DNA of 64,000 bases from contig JAHDVF020000577.1 of NCBI GenBank assembly GCA_022606425.2, positions 992,001 through 1,056,000 on the forward strand. The letters run 5' to 3'. Source of the stretch: Lepidostoma basale (Eukaryota; Arthropoda; Insecta; Trichoptera; Lepidostomatidae). The notes under the pieces were generated by a model. The model saw only the letters and a program-made list of their open reading frames with translations. It had not been told where the DNA came from and made no database searches. This document shows positions 22,873 through 36,300 of this stretch, piece after piece. Numbering within the stretch: position 1 is the first letter of the stretch; each line of letters begins with the position of its first letter. A program made the translations under genes and the position numbers.

Positions 22873-23397
22873 TTAATGCTCGAATTAAAATACTATCTTT
22901 CCGATAAATAGTACATCTCCCTTGTAAGGACAACCAAAAAATATAGCGCACATGCGGCAGATGGTCCGTGCGGTATCTCTTACATTCACAAACAATGAGG
23001 TATTTTATTTTTCAAAAAACTTATGAGTGTTAGTATTTCTCACTAGGATTTTGAAGAACATCTTAGTTAAAAAGTATATTAAAAATAGCATATTTTCCTT
23101 TTAACAAAAATAATGCATTTTATGTTATTCTATTAAATGTGATTGTGTCATTTATTTTTCAATTAAATATTTTGTCCTATTAACACATTGTTGGAGGGTC
23201 ACAATTATTATTGTTTATGCACAGTGTGTGCCGAGACCGGTATCATGACGAAACTCGTGTCTGTAAATGTTTAATTACAGGCATTTCTTGAAGTGAATGC
23301 GTGCTTCACAATAAATTAGTCGTGGTATATTTTTCACACAGATGCATTTTAACATTTCATCATATTGGCATTAGTCATTCCTGATTCTTTGACATTT

Positions 23398-23530
23398 TAA
23401 CTAACTAACCATCAAACCGTCTCACGTCATGAAGGGGTGGGCAGAAATAATTTACCGCCACACTGTTCTTTCCTGACATATTTTTATTTTGTTTCATTCA
23501 TCTTGTCATCCATGGACGTCGATTTCTCTG
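23398..23530 (-). repeat. LINE family X 3' end fragment
   Basis: TAACTAACTAACCATCAAAC and TTCTTTCCTGACATATTTTT match the reverse complement of the family X tail; heavily decayed. Confidence 0.6.
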
Positions 23531-24471
23531 ACACTTATGTTAGATTTTGATGTTTTCAAATAAAATTAAAGGTACCGGTGATTACTAGTAAAAAAAATTC
23601 ATTTAAATCTGACAAAAATATAAAAAATAAACATGTTCAAATGAGTATCATACCCATTTACAAAGTGTTAATAGGATGCTCAGGTTAATGTATCAATATG
23701 ACACTACATGACTGAGATAGCACCGCATTGTAGCTAATATATATTTATGTATGTATGTTAATATAATCTTAATATTAAAAACTTTCTGCTTTATCATAAT
23801 TATATGCATTTTCGGTTGATATTTTGGTATCCAAATTACAATATACGGTTGTGCTCATTGATAAATTTTGAATTTCAACCATTTTGGGTGAATCTTCAAG
23901 GACTGATTAATATATGAATATTTAATTTACCGCAATACATTGAAAACGATTTTAGTGCAAAATTGAATTTTCTTTTATGGTGATATTGGATTAGCCAAAT
24001 TACATTCCATTTCTTTCATGAGACTGCCCCTTGACTGGATGATTCACCCGGTGCGTTGGTCACAACAATTCAGGTTATTTCTGCAAACGGCAGACTGATT
24101 AGGAACTATAAAAGTCTTGTTTAATTATCCATTTATGGTGTTAGAAAATGTGTTAAAAACTCAATTATTAAATTTTATCAGTGTATTAGTGTTACTGAAT
24201 TAGTACTATTGCTTATAATTTTGTGCTATGCTTGAATTTTGTACTGTAGTTAAATATTAGGTATAATGTAGTCAGTACGGTTGTTGATACAGGGTATTTC
24301 AATAGGGATGTTCCATTTTTAATCCCTCGTGCAGAATGTCATGACGTGCGCTGTGTGGCACAAAGTGCCATCCTATTGAAAACATGTTATCGGTATCCAT
24401 ATCATCCAGTTTAAGCCACAAGATTTTGCTTATCATCTATTTGTAGTACTTGCCGTTGACGGTTGTGGCAA

Positions 24472-24735
24472 TGACGACCTTCGTGGCCGAGTGGTAAGTG
24501 CATTGACTGCCACCCATAAGGTTCCGGGTTCGATTCCCGGCGAGGGCAGTGTGATTGTCACACTGTCTGTGGTCTGGTGTAGAATTCACGTGACAATAAA
24601 ATGGCGATAGATTAGCTACCTATCACATGACACGAGAATCACTATGATAGCTATAATAATACCCTTTACATCGATTTGGCTCGAGCGAATAAAGAGCGAT
24701 TCAGCAAAATAATAATAATAATAATAATAATGCCA
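24472..24735 (+). repeat. Full-length tRNA-derived SINE (family 1)
   Basis: The head at 24478-24549 has an A-box-like TGGCCGAGTGGTAAG and a B-box GGTTCGATTCC inside CCGGGTTCGATTCCCGG (T-arm stem), flanked by CCTTCG and CGAGGG, which pair as an acceptor stem. It then runs into a body of about 150 bp shared with the truncated copies at 603 and 22773, and ends in an (AAT)n tail at 24706-24732. The pol III boxes are intact, so it could be transcribed. Confidence 0.85.
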
Positions 24736-26687
24736 GTTTTGTTTTGGATGAAGTACAGACTGATGACTCTGTCAAATAAAAATTCACACCAAACAGTGAC
24801 TTTCTCAAGATGAATTTGGTGTTGGTGAATCTCGTGTGGTTTAGTATCATCCCAAATCTGATAATTTGGTTGTTCACACATTCATTCATCCAAAAATGGG
24901 CCTTCAGACTCCTCGTCGCTAAAGATGATATTTGGGCTCACAGCTTATGAAAATAAAATTTGATGGTTTGCACACCCTGTTCAATGCTATAACCTTCCAT
25001 GGTGAATTGTCATACATTACTGAATGATTCACAACAAATTTAACACGTGTTACTTTAACAACATGGCCACTACAACCTAACAAACTTTGAGCGTCCCTAA
25101 TGAAAAACCCTATACTTATTTCTCAATGTGTGTGTAATAGTATTATTCACATTAAAATTATTAAATAATATTAGTGAATAAGATTAATAAAGTGGTATTA
25201 ACCTAAGATCCACCGAGTTCTTGAAAAAAATCTGATGTCTGAACATGATAAAATTTGTATTTTGAATTTAGTTTACATATTAATTTTTTAACCACATTAA
25301 ATTGTTCAGTTTTTTCTTGATGAAGGATCTGATGAAAAATTTCAAGACTAGTATTTTTTTTACGTTTGTGTGGATTTTCACATATGTACGAGTATATTAC
25401 ATGAATTATTTAAAAAATTATATGTAGCTTTAAGAATTATAATATTACATTAAAAATTCCTAAATTTACCTATTTGAACAATGCAGTAATTTCTCATTTT
25501 TATCTGTGATTTTTTTTCCTAACAAATATTATTTAGTTAATACAAAATGTACATGTATTATTTTCTTAAATAAATTGACGTAATTTTCATTTCAAAATTA
25601 GTTTCTAGTTCTAAGACTGAAAAAAAATGTGCAGGTCATATTATGTTGATATCTTTCTTTGTTATACATTTTTTTAGAATTTGTTTCCATATATAATTTA
25701 TTTTCCCAGTGATGTGAGACATAATTATTATTAATAATTTAAAAATTTTATATGATAAAATCTTCAACTATTAATATTATTTGACAATGTTTATAAATAC
25801 AGTTTCTTTCGTTGAAATTTTATGAATTTGTGATATTTGTATGCAAGAATGTATTGGAAACAACTTTGTCATTAAAACTTGAAAGGTTTATTACATTATT
25901 TTTTGTTTAAAGTATTAAAAGACTATATAATTTTTACACTTTTATGGAAGTGCAGGTGCTACTAGCACCATTCACTGCCGTGATTGATTTATAATGGGCT
26001 TTTCCTATTGCAATTAGTGAATTTTATTAACTTAACCTAAAAAAATAACCATCAAATATAACATATACATCTTATTTATCTATGGTAATAAATTCTTTTT
26101 TTAAAAACTATTTTGATTAATTGTAAGTTCCTTATTAATAAATTGTATACACATTGGTTAGTTTGTCATTTAATATTTATTTATATCTGTGTGATATATT
26201 GCTTATTAATATCATCATTTATAAAATGTGTTTTATTATTTTCGTCACTATATTTTTACTTTATAGTTCCAATGTTTATAAAGGTAAAAACCACGGATCT
26301 CAATGTATATCTTGGGAGGTAATTTACGACTGTCATTTTATATGAAAACTGTGTCAAATATTCCTTTCGCGTGATGTCAAATTTTGTCCATTTTGGTAAT
26401 ATGTAAGTACATAATATTAAACTTTTTTCCAGAAATGAAAACCATTTCTATTTGTGTAATAAATTTCGTACTACCGCTGCTGTGTTATCATGTTTACATT
26501 ATATTACATTTTATACGGATTTATAAATAAAGTAACAAAAACTGAAGTTTGTTTGTTTTATAAGTAGGGTGTGCACTCTTTGGTTTATCAAATGCACAAT
26601 ATGATTTATCTGAATCACCTATGGAATAAGAGATTGGACACTATTGATGTAAGTATAATACATAATTAAAGAAAATGGCGAGAATAC
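24736..26687. other. Intergenic A+T-rich DNA
   Basis: No supported gene or repeat boundary; only short chance open frames. Confidence 0.4.
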
Positions 26688-26695
26688 ATCTAAGC

Positions 26696-27260
26696 CAGTG
26701 GTTCCCAAAGTGGTCCGTACGGACCCCCAGGGGTCCCTGGGATCATTCAGGGGATCCGCGGAAAATGAAAATTGATTTGGGGGTCCCTGAACAACGTCAG
26801 GTGGTCCGCGCAAGGTTTAACATAAAATAAGAAAATTGTATAATAATACATTTTATTACTATGGAAGTTATAATAAATTATAACGGATATTTTTCGTAGT
26901 CGACTTTTTTTTGCTCATTCGTGAAAACCGGGCCAGTCGCGACATTTGTTTTTCCAAATGAGCAAAAAAAAAGGGTCGACAACGAAAAATATCCGTGAAA
27001 AACCCTAGAATTCGTTGTCGACGTTTTTTTATTGCTCATTTGTGAAAATCAGATCACGAATGAGAAAAAAAATGTCAGCAACGAATTCCAGATTATTTTT
27101 TCTATTGGCCTAATTTTGTTCCGTCAGCTTCAAATACTAATTTTATATAATAGTTATAGGTGAATTTGTAAAAAAATCAATATTACGAAAGTAGGGGGTC
27201 TGCACAAAATAAAATAAATCAGCAGGGGGTCTACGGGACAAAAAAGTTTGGGAACCACTG
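26696..27260. mobile_element. Non-autonomous hAT element (565 bp) with 8-bp target duplication
   Basis: Inverted ends CAGTGGTTCCCAAAGT (26696) and GTTTGGGAACCACTG (ending 27260) are of hAT type, flanked by an exact 8-bp duplication ATCTAAGC (26688-26695 and 27261-27268). The interior is non-coding. It holds two further palindromes: 26881-26995 (GGATATTTTTCGTAGTCGAC paired with GTCGACAACGAAAAATATCC) and about 27008-27085 (GAATTCGTTGTCGACGTTTT region). Confidence 0.92.
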
Positions 27261-27269
27261 ATCTAAGCA

Positions 27270-30150
27270 AACGACAAACTAACAAAACATTTTCTATTTT
27301 GATTTAAAAAACAAATTAAATTAATAAAAATAAATAGTTTGTCTTGTAACCCTGACGAAGCTCCAGCGGAAGCGAAATTGGTTAGTTCGAAGAAACAAAA
27401 TAAAGTGGTGTTAAAACAAAGTACGCATTAAAAATTATAATGTAAACGCTATTATTTTATCTATTTAACAGATTTTTTATTTATTTATATGTTAAATATA
27501 TATTCTTGTTATAATTTTCTTTCGCCTTACGAGGGCATTGGGTTTGAGAATGCCCCCGCAAGGCGAAACAAATTTATGGCAAGTATTTATATTTTATGTA
27601 TTGTATTTATAAATAAAAAAATCTGTGTAAAACCGATAAAACAATCGCGTTTATATTATAATTTATAATGGAGTTTTACAAAATAAAACCCCCCACCATT
27701 AATATCACGAAGTACGTAAGTGTTTTAAATTATTAAAATAAAGAATATCGTTAAGTTCTTCTAAATATAATACTATTTATGAAAAGATCGTCATTAAAAT
27801 AAAAATAAAAGATGGTACAAACATCTTATATAAACGCGTACCTATTTTACTTTTTGTACACCTAGTTATGTACCAAAATTATTGAAAAATTTTAGACGTT
27901 AAAAATATCTATAATAAAAATAGTATGAGGTTTCCATATATTTTCATTACATCAATATCCAATAAGAATCCTATTAGAATATCAATTTAATACCTGTGTA
28001 TTACCAAGTGACCTGGTATGCTCATAAGCACGTCTTTTGAATACAATTTTAATCATTTCAAAAAATATTTCATTTTTAATAACTGTCATTGCACTCCGCT
28101 TCTGGAAAACAACTGACATCTTAAGAATTGAGAACACAAATTAGTGTTTGATTTTGGAACTATTGGATTATATTGAAGTAGGTACTTCGCGGCGCGTCGT
28201 ATTGAACCTACCTATTATTATAAATAAAATTAATATGAACATTTTTATTCCCTGACATTTATTATGAATAGAAACTTAACAAAAAATATTTATAAAGTCA
28301 GAATCGATTAATGTATTATATTTCTCTTAGTCTCCAGTCAGTCAGAATCAGTTTTTTTCCAAGTGTATAATTTTGTGACGACATACATCTTGTATTATTG
28401 ACGGTTGCGTCGCTTTATTAATACACAAATGCATCGATAGAAGAGAAGAGTATTGTTTTGTTGCCTTAGTAAAATAATTTCGTGTTTCTCTTGTTAGCCG
28501 TGTGCCCATTCATGATTATTTACCTGCGAAATTTTTAGATACCCGTAATGAAACTGTGTATAAGACGAGCCAACACGTGAAAAATTGATAATCGTATTAG
28601 TGTGTCGGAAAAATATTTAATTGTGTTATTTTAGTCTAATGAATTGGTTAAACGTTGAAGGTAAATAGTCCAATCTATTATCACGCACACTATACTTTGT
28701 AGACAGTAAACACTCAATTTCATAATAGTTACATAGGTACCTATTGTTGTATATTATATATAGTAAAAATTGAACTCGCAAATTCATAAGTAGGTACTTT
28801 TAAAATTAACAATTAATAGATAATTTTGAATCACTGGAATTCCATAATGATTTTTTTATGAACAATGTTTTCGACTTTAGAGTTTCTTTTTCTCAACATG
28901 TTTCGAAGGTTCTATACCTCTAGAAACTAGTTGCAATAGTTTTATTTAATGGATAAAATAACCATATTTTTAATGTCTTAAAATATTAACAGTTCTTTTG
29001 CTAAAAATTTAGCTTAGTTTTAGTAAAATATCTATAGTTTTAATATAATAGTTCACCAAAAAATGCTCTTAAAAAATCTTTAAACATAAAATATTAATAC
29101 CACTATGCTCTGTTATTTTCCTGCTTCGTCTATTTGGACAAATTTTAATTTACAAATGTTATAATCTTTAGTATTGTATTTTGTTTAAAATATTAGGTTT
29201 TATGGTTTTCCCGATGATAGAGCTATAAAACCTTCGCGAAAATTATGATGACACTATAAAATCTTCGGGAAAAATATTTTGAAATGTGCGAAAAATAGAA
29301 TTTTAATTCATAACAAAATCAAATAATAATTTTGATAATTTCGAATTTTACTTTTGCCTCAAGAGAACAATAGTTAATGTAATTGAATTGAAGTACGAGT
29401 ACAACAAATGGTTATTTAGTTTAATTTCCAATATAATAAACACGATATGTTTTCATATAATGGTGTCTCTCTTATGACACCCCTGTCACAATCGCCTTTG
29501 TTATCTTATTTTTCCTACAACTCTAAATGTTTATCATAGTATTACCCATGTTAATAAGGTAAACCAACTGTTTTCTTTGTTCAAGTGAGTATTAACGACT
29601 AGACGTTTATTCAAAATGGTATTTGTAATACCTAACTATAATATTTGGCTACTGAACCAGAGTAGATGATGGGCTTGATTTTGAATATAATCAGAATATT
29701 GGATATTATAATTAGTCGAATTTTTCTGCTTAAATGAAGTATCGTTAAAAACATAAATGTTATCGATTATATTACGTAGAATTAGCATTTTAATTAAATA
29801 AAAATCTATGTCTTTTTAATCTCACTGTGTGTCATAAAAGTTTGGACATATTTTTTATTTACAAAGTAATACTAAACGATTTAGAAATAAAGCAAGTAAA
29901 CTACAATGATGCATACAGTTTAGTGTGCAAAACTTGAATTATTTCAGGAAAGTCTTCAAGTGTTCAGAATCTTCAAGGTAATCCAAATTTGAATTTGGAA
30001 CCGATATTTATGTGCACGAAAATCGTTAGACCATAAATTTCTGGAGGCGGAACAAAATTTGTTCATGATACAAAGTAGACAAGCGAGCGCCCATCTATTT
30101 TAGAATTTCGGAAGGGCAGCCATCTCCGAGTTTTGTAGTTGTATTTTGAA
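27270..30150. other. Intergenic A+T-rich DNA upstream of the SLC22 gene
   Basis: Besides the hammerhead-like motif, 27521-27562 is a strong hairpin (TTTCGCCTTACGAGGGCATT pairing with AATGCCCCCGCAAGGCGAAA). A decayed Penelope-like repeat lies near 28830-28930. 29810-30120 shows nothing recognisable. Confidence 0.45.
27340..27405 (+). ncRNA. Hammerhead-like motif, family 2 (copy a)
   Basis: CTGACGA (27352-27358) is followed by AGCTC-CAGCG-GAAGC as an imperfect stem II hairpin, then GAAA (27374). ATT/AGT forms a three-pair stem III, where copy b has ACC/GGT. The change still allows pairing (T-G, T-A), a compensatory-looking pattern. Downstream AGAAACAAAATAAAGTGGTG is shared with copy b. Confidence 0.45.
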
Positions 30151-30360
30151 AGTTTTATTTTACAGAATGGGAGCAAAATTCTTCATTGTTTCGCGTTTCG
30201 CCTTGCCGCCATTCCAGCCGCGCTTGGCGGCCCGGCCGGTTGTGTTGGAGGCTCTACCAATCTCGTGCAGTTGCCGCTAATATTTCTAAGTGTTGTAAAC
30301 TTTCATAAGTGATTATTATATTTAAGTATTATATAAATAACGTCTGGGAATCTCTCGAAG
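30150..30360 (+). promoter_or_regulatory. Probable promoter and 5' UTR of the SLC22 gene
   Basis: A GC-rich island (30195-30275, with GCTTGGCGGCCCGGCCGG) stands out sharply from A+T-rich flanks and sits just upstream of the start codon at 30361. No TATA box is clear. Confidence 0.45.
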
Positions 30361-33300
30361 ATGGATTCAGACCACGCTCTCGAGGAGCTGATGGGAAAAA
30401 TGGGTGAATATATACATATTTTTCAAATCAAGTTTTTTTTCGTTAATGAAATTTATTTACCAAGTCACGACCGTGTTTACGGTGATGATGTTTTATTTCA
30501 GAAAGGCAAGTGAAAGTATATTCTGTACGCCGTCCCACGATCTGTATTGTAAACTGTAAATGGTCCCGTATTGCATCTCAATGATTAAAATTTGCATATC
30601 TTTCGTGTTCTTATATTAGAATGCTTCGTTATAATATTCTTGAGTTCAAAATTTTCCACGGTCCTTGATTCCAAACTGTGTCAATCAGTTATTTTGATTC
30701 GGTGCGTATTCATAGATTTAGCTAAAAACAAACAGTCGTGAAATTAATGATCCACGTGGTGGTGACGTATTTTCGCATTAATATGAATTTGTAAAACATA
30801 TCAAAATATCTACTTTGATGTGCGTGTGTATTAGTACATACGTAGGCATTATCTACGATATTAACAATTTACAACCTACTTATATAATAATTACCTATAC
30901 TTAAATTCATAAGCCTAAGCGATATAAGCTATAGAGATTTTGAAATCTTGATAAATATGTATAATATTTTTCGATGACTTAAAGGCAACAATACAATAAT
31001 TCAGAGTTCGTTATACTGATTGTTTTTATATAAATCAAAACCTAGTTTGTCCTGCTTATATGAGTTTTCCTATCGCATTTTTTTTAAATTTATCATTGTA
31101 AACATGGACCCTAAATCCGCCCTCATTCCCCTTCAGAGGAATATTTCGGACCATGTAGATCTAGCCCTCGCGTAAACCAATCACCTTTCAGACAATGTTT
31201 CCATCCCAATGTCCTGAGAGGTGAATTTCCGCATTCCGTATATAGAAACATGTCGAAACAAACAAACTCATATAAGCGGAAACAAAAACGTTTTAATTCG
31301 TGAAATAATCATAATGGCGCTTCAAACGTTTTCTATAATTAAGATATAACACTTCCTATATGTACCTCTAAAATACAAGTTGAAGAAACTTTCATATTAA
31401 AAACAGTTGTCATATGCATACATACGTATAATGTGTAATAACTAGGGCTCGGATTTATATACGCTAAAAATGTTAAAAATATTATTTTATATGTGCCAAA
31501 ATATGCCTTTATATTCTCTAACCTTATATTTACTGTTTACTAGTAAAAAAAACATGATCTTATGCGTGACGAACTATTTTTTGTATCGTACAATTACATA
31601 TTTTTATATATGACACATTCGATTTTTTACAAGAGTTTTATTTAGAAGGAAAAACGAACTCTCGAACATGAAGATTGTGCAATCATTGATTTTTTGTCGC
31701 TGAAATTAGATCGTTTACCACTGGTGAAAATTTTCGTACTTTTTAAGCAACCCTTTACATCTGTGGGGTAAACAAGTAACATAAACCATTTCAGTTTTAA
31801 ACACCTACAAACAGTCTCCGGGTTTCAACATATAGGCTGCACTATCTCACATGCACTATCAGGGTGCATATCTTCTCCGCCATGTCCAGTTTTCTTTGCC
31901 ACAACAGTAACAAATTCAATAAGGAGACTACGTGCAATATGGACAAAAATATGCCATTTAATTGCTCTCACCCCGAGAACCTAGAAATATTCTTAAATAT
32001 TCGCTACACTCTGAAATATGCTTTTATATTCCCTAATAACTAGGGCTAGAGGGGGTATACAGTGGCGGTACTCCCATAGAATAAGTAATCATACCCCCGC
32101 ATAAACCACCAACCCACCAAATCACCTTCCAACAATGTTCCCATCAGACGTCAGAGGAATAGCCACAAGAGCTGAATTTTGTGTAAGCCAGAAGAGATTT
32201 TGATTCAAAATTTCTTACGCAAGCCGGGCTTCTGGGCTTCTATGGGAGTACCGCCACTGGGGGTATATAATTATATACTCGTAGATCTCAAAATACCAAA
32301 AGATGACGTCTTTTTGAAAGCGAAGCCCAAGAAAACAAAAAGCTTTTTATGTCAATTCCGAGCCCTGGTAATAACTATAGCTATTTTAATATAGCAAATA
32401 TTTATTTGTACACAAAATAAACAAATAAATCAGTTCATAAGTTATTATTAATAAAATTGGTCAAATGTCTTACATCTATTTACTTCATTTTGATATTTCT
32501 TTAATAAACTATTGTATCTATTTCAATCATTATGATTTGTTAAAAAAATATTATGAAACGATTTTGGATACAAGAGTATACGTAATGAATTTTAATTAAC
32601 GCGTTTTAATTAATGATCATTTACCAAGTAGGTACATGGTTTTAATATCTCCCAACTCGGGTAATCCGTTCTAGGGAGACATTTATATATCATACCTTTT
32701 TGCTTTTTGGGCATTTATTTGTTTAAATTGAATCGTATTTATTTAAACCATAGAAACGAATATGCACTTATACGACGGGTATAAATATAATTGGAATCTT
32801 TTTAATTAAACGGTACCCACTTTGGCTGTGAGCAACGACCACACTGACTTCGATAAATAACGTTTTCATGTTCGGTTCGATAAGAATAGAGTAAACACGA
32901 TAAGCAATGATACTGAATAAAAACCACGTTATTTTTTAATACAAGTATTAGGTATCGTCGGGTCTACATTATGTTAAAAAAATATGAATATACCAAGCGG
33001 AAACTCTTTTTGATCTACCTATTTATATTAATAAATCAAAGTATAACAGGTTATATCCATATTAATTTATAAAATACCGTGACATCAAATTAAAATTATT
33101 AGAAAAGTCAATATTTTGGAATAGTTTTTTTACGACTTCTGATATCGCGTTTTCGATTCCCGACTCATATAATTATAATACCAATAATCTTCTTCTTCCT
33201 CAGCCTATTCACGTCCTATCATGGACAAAGGTCTCCTCCATTCGCTTCCATGTCACTCTGTCTTATGCAGACTGCATCCAGGTATTCCGACGTGTCTGTT

Positions 33301-36300
33301 CAGATCATCCTTCCACCGTAGTTGCGGTCGCCCTACACTTTTCTTTGCCGTCCACGGTCTCCAAGTCAGCAGTCTTCTTGTCCATTTTTCATCTGAGCTT
33401 CTGGTTACGTGACCTGCCCATTGCCATTTCAGAGTCGCCACCCGGTGGATGATGTCAGTGACCTTTTTTTTCTCTCACCGTATCGTTTCTGACTCTATAC
33501 CAATAATACTTAACAATTAATGGATCTTATTCCAGAGCCAAAACATAATTTAACAATTTAATATACAGTAAAGATACTATAAAATAAAACTATTTTCTTA
33601 TATATATTATTTTATAATATTTTATATATATTATTTTCTTAAATTCCGTTTATCACTCCAATAAATATTTTTGGATTTTAATTTAATTTTTTTAATCATT
33701 ACGCGTGGGGTGAATTGAAATTTGGCGCCTATTCACGAAGAAAAAATGTGGAGGAAATAGATCAGTCTGGCATCAGAACTCCTGGGTAAATGATATACAT
33801 ATGAATATGATTGGTTCAGGCGTTCCTTGATTGTAAAAGTAAACTCCATTGTCAATATTGGCCGCCACGAGAAAGTAATTACTGAAGATTAGCATTTGGT
33901 TTTGTTTAATAGAAATTCACGCACTTAAATTAAGAGTTATTTTATTTTAGCAGGACGTTTGTTATTACATACCTTTTTTAAAACATATAAATTTATTAAT
34001 TTAAAATAAATTTAAACCATATATCAATAATTGGAACACATGTCGCAACACTATATTATATAGGAATGGTACACTGTTCAATGTGGAAGTACTAGAGACC
34101 AACCGACACAAAACGACGAATGTCATAAATTTAATTATTTTTTAAACATAACATTGTTCGAAATATCGATGATATTCTGTAAATTTAAATAATACGTTAT
34201 CTCAACATATAGTACTATTTTTATTAACTGTCGCTGCTGCGGTGATGGATACTGAAAAAAAACATCAGTGACGTGCGAGTTCATTTCTGTAGCGACTGTC
34301 ACACGCGCATGATGTATATAGTTGCATGTTTACATTTCTTGCACTTATTATTATTTGATGATTAATTAACGATAAAACAATGTTTATAGCTGATTCACAT
34401 TGTGACTATTGCCTTATATTATTTTAAACACATTTTAACCGGTTACTCAGAATCCGGGGCTGTGGGTTAAGGATATGTTTTTTTACCGTAAAGCAAGTGT
34501 TAACAATTAATAAGTAAGTTATTTTAAAACTAAAGTTTTATTTAAGCGTTCGCACATTTATGTTGGTCGGAATTTATGCATGCATGTTTCTATAATAATT
34601 ATAATTTACACAGATGTTTTGTCTTGAGGTCTTTGGGAGTCAGATTTCAGCGGTCGGGTCTGATCTGACCCTGAAAACATCTGCATTCAAATTGTTCACC
34701 CTATGTCCTCTTCTCTTATGTTAGGCACATGTATGTTTTACGTTATCGGTTCAATTAAATTGTAACACTTATCCACCATAAAACGTAATGATATGTAATT
34801 TTGTATTTAAATACACTAGGTATATATTTAAATAAGTAGTGAGAGTCTGTAAGTCTCAACGCCTACGGTGGGCTGGCCATGTGGAAATAATACCAGAGGG
34901 TAGAACACCACACATTGTATCCAGATGGGTGCCCCGCGAAAAGAGACCAAGAGGCAGACCGAGGAAAAGGTGGGCGGATTGCGTGGAAGAAGATTGGGAG
35001 AAAATGGAAGGAGCTGGGGAATGGAGAGAGATGGCCAGAGACAGAAGTCAGTGGAGGACCGTTGTGGAGGAGGCCAAGTCCCACACCGGGATGTAGCGCC
35101 GAGAAATGAATGAATGAGCAAACTCTATGTGACTCTAGAATTCTTTAAAATTGAATATAACAAACTGTTAAATTGATTATACGGGTCAAAGATAAAATGT
35201 TTCCATTGTATTTTTGTCATATTTCACAATAATGAATTTATACAACTCAACAATTAATTTATTATAGAATGGAAATGTTATTTTTCTAAATGGTTTCTTG
35301 TAAGAAACTGATTATTTTTTTGAGCTTTCGTAAAGATAAAAATGATACAGTTTGAACTAAAATATTGTTTACAATGTATACGATTGAACACCGAGTGATT
35401 TGTTGACATCCCTCATGTCTCAAAGTTATGGGAATATAATACACTTATATAAATCTTTGACCTTTGATTATACACAACACCTTAGATTATTCGAATTTTG
35501 ATCCCCTAATTAAAAGGTTTTCTCATTTTATATATTTTTCTTATGCTATGAATATAAAAGATAGAGTTAAAGAAAATATTATATTATTACGGGAATCAAC
35601 TATAGACGTTGAGTTAATATGTACTTCAATATTAAATTAGTTTATTGGTTTGATATTAATGAAGATATGTTTTTTTTTTTTAAGAGAAAACCACATTAAT
35701 TCAACATGGATTTCTATATTAAAGTTTCACGCTTTTCTGTTATTTTGCGGTTAGGAACTATATTTTTGCACAGGTCTTGAACGAATGGGGTAATATAGTG
35801 TATTTTTTGTCTAGAGTATATATTATTAAAATGCGTTATTTATACATACTTTCCTTATGTTGTCCTGGAGAATTGTGTGAAAGAAATGCAGTGAGTAGGT
35901 ACTTATTTTAAAAATAAATGACGATCACATGTATTTTTAACAGTGCCCATCGCTCTTTTGTTTTGATCTATTTTTAGAAGAACAATGATTTGCGCGGTAA
36001 ATTTGGTTTCATTGACTGAATTTTGTTTTATAGTGGTTCGGGTGATAGATAGTAAACTTAATCATTACATATTCTTGTCATGACGTTATGAAATATGTCA
36101 CATAAAAAAATGGCCAACGATGTTTCTGGAATTATTAATTAGTTTGTTTTAATACTAAACACTGTTCGTTTGACCTCTCCAATTTATTTCAAACACTTAT
36201 AATTATAATTGACGGAGAAACGAACTAGTTTGAAAGCAGTTATAATTATGACACTTGTTACCCGTGGAAATGTTATACAAGTAAAGTTATTATTGCCCTA

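Larger units (their letters stand above)
22621..24470. other. Kelch 3' UTR and intergenic DNA
   Basis: A+T-rich. Contains a truncated SINE (22773-22872) and a LINE family X tail (23398-23530). AATAAA-like signals occur, for example near 23308. No other gene seen. Confidence 0.4.

Noticed and set aside
24478..24550. Apparent tRNA gene with A and B boxes
   Set aside because: The sequence continues into a repeated body found elsewhere without the head, and ends in an (AAT)n tail; it is a SINE head, not a stand-alone tRNA gene.
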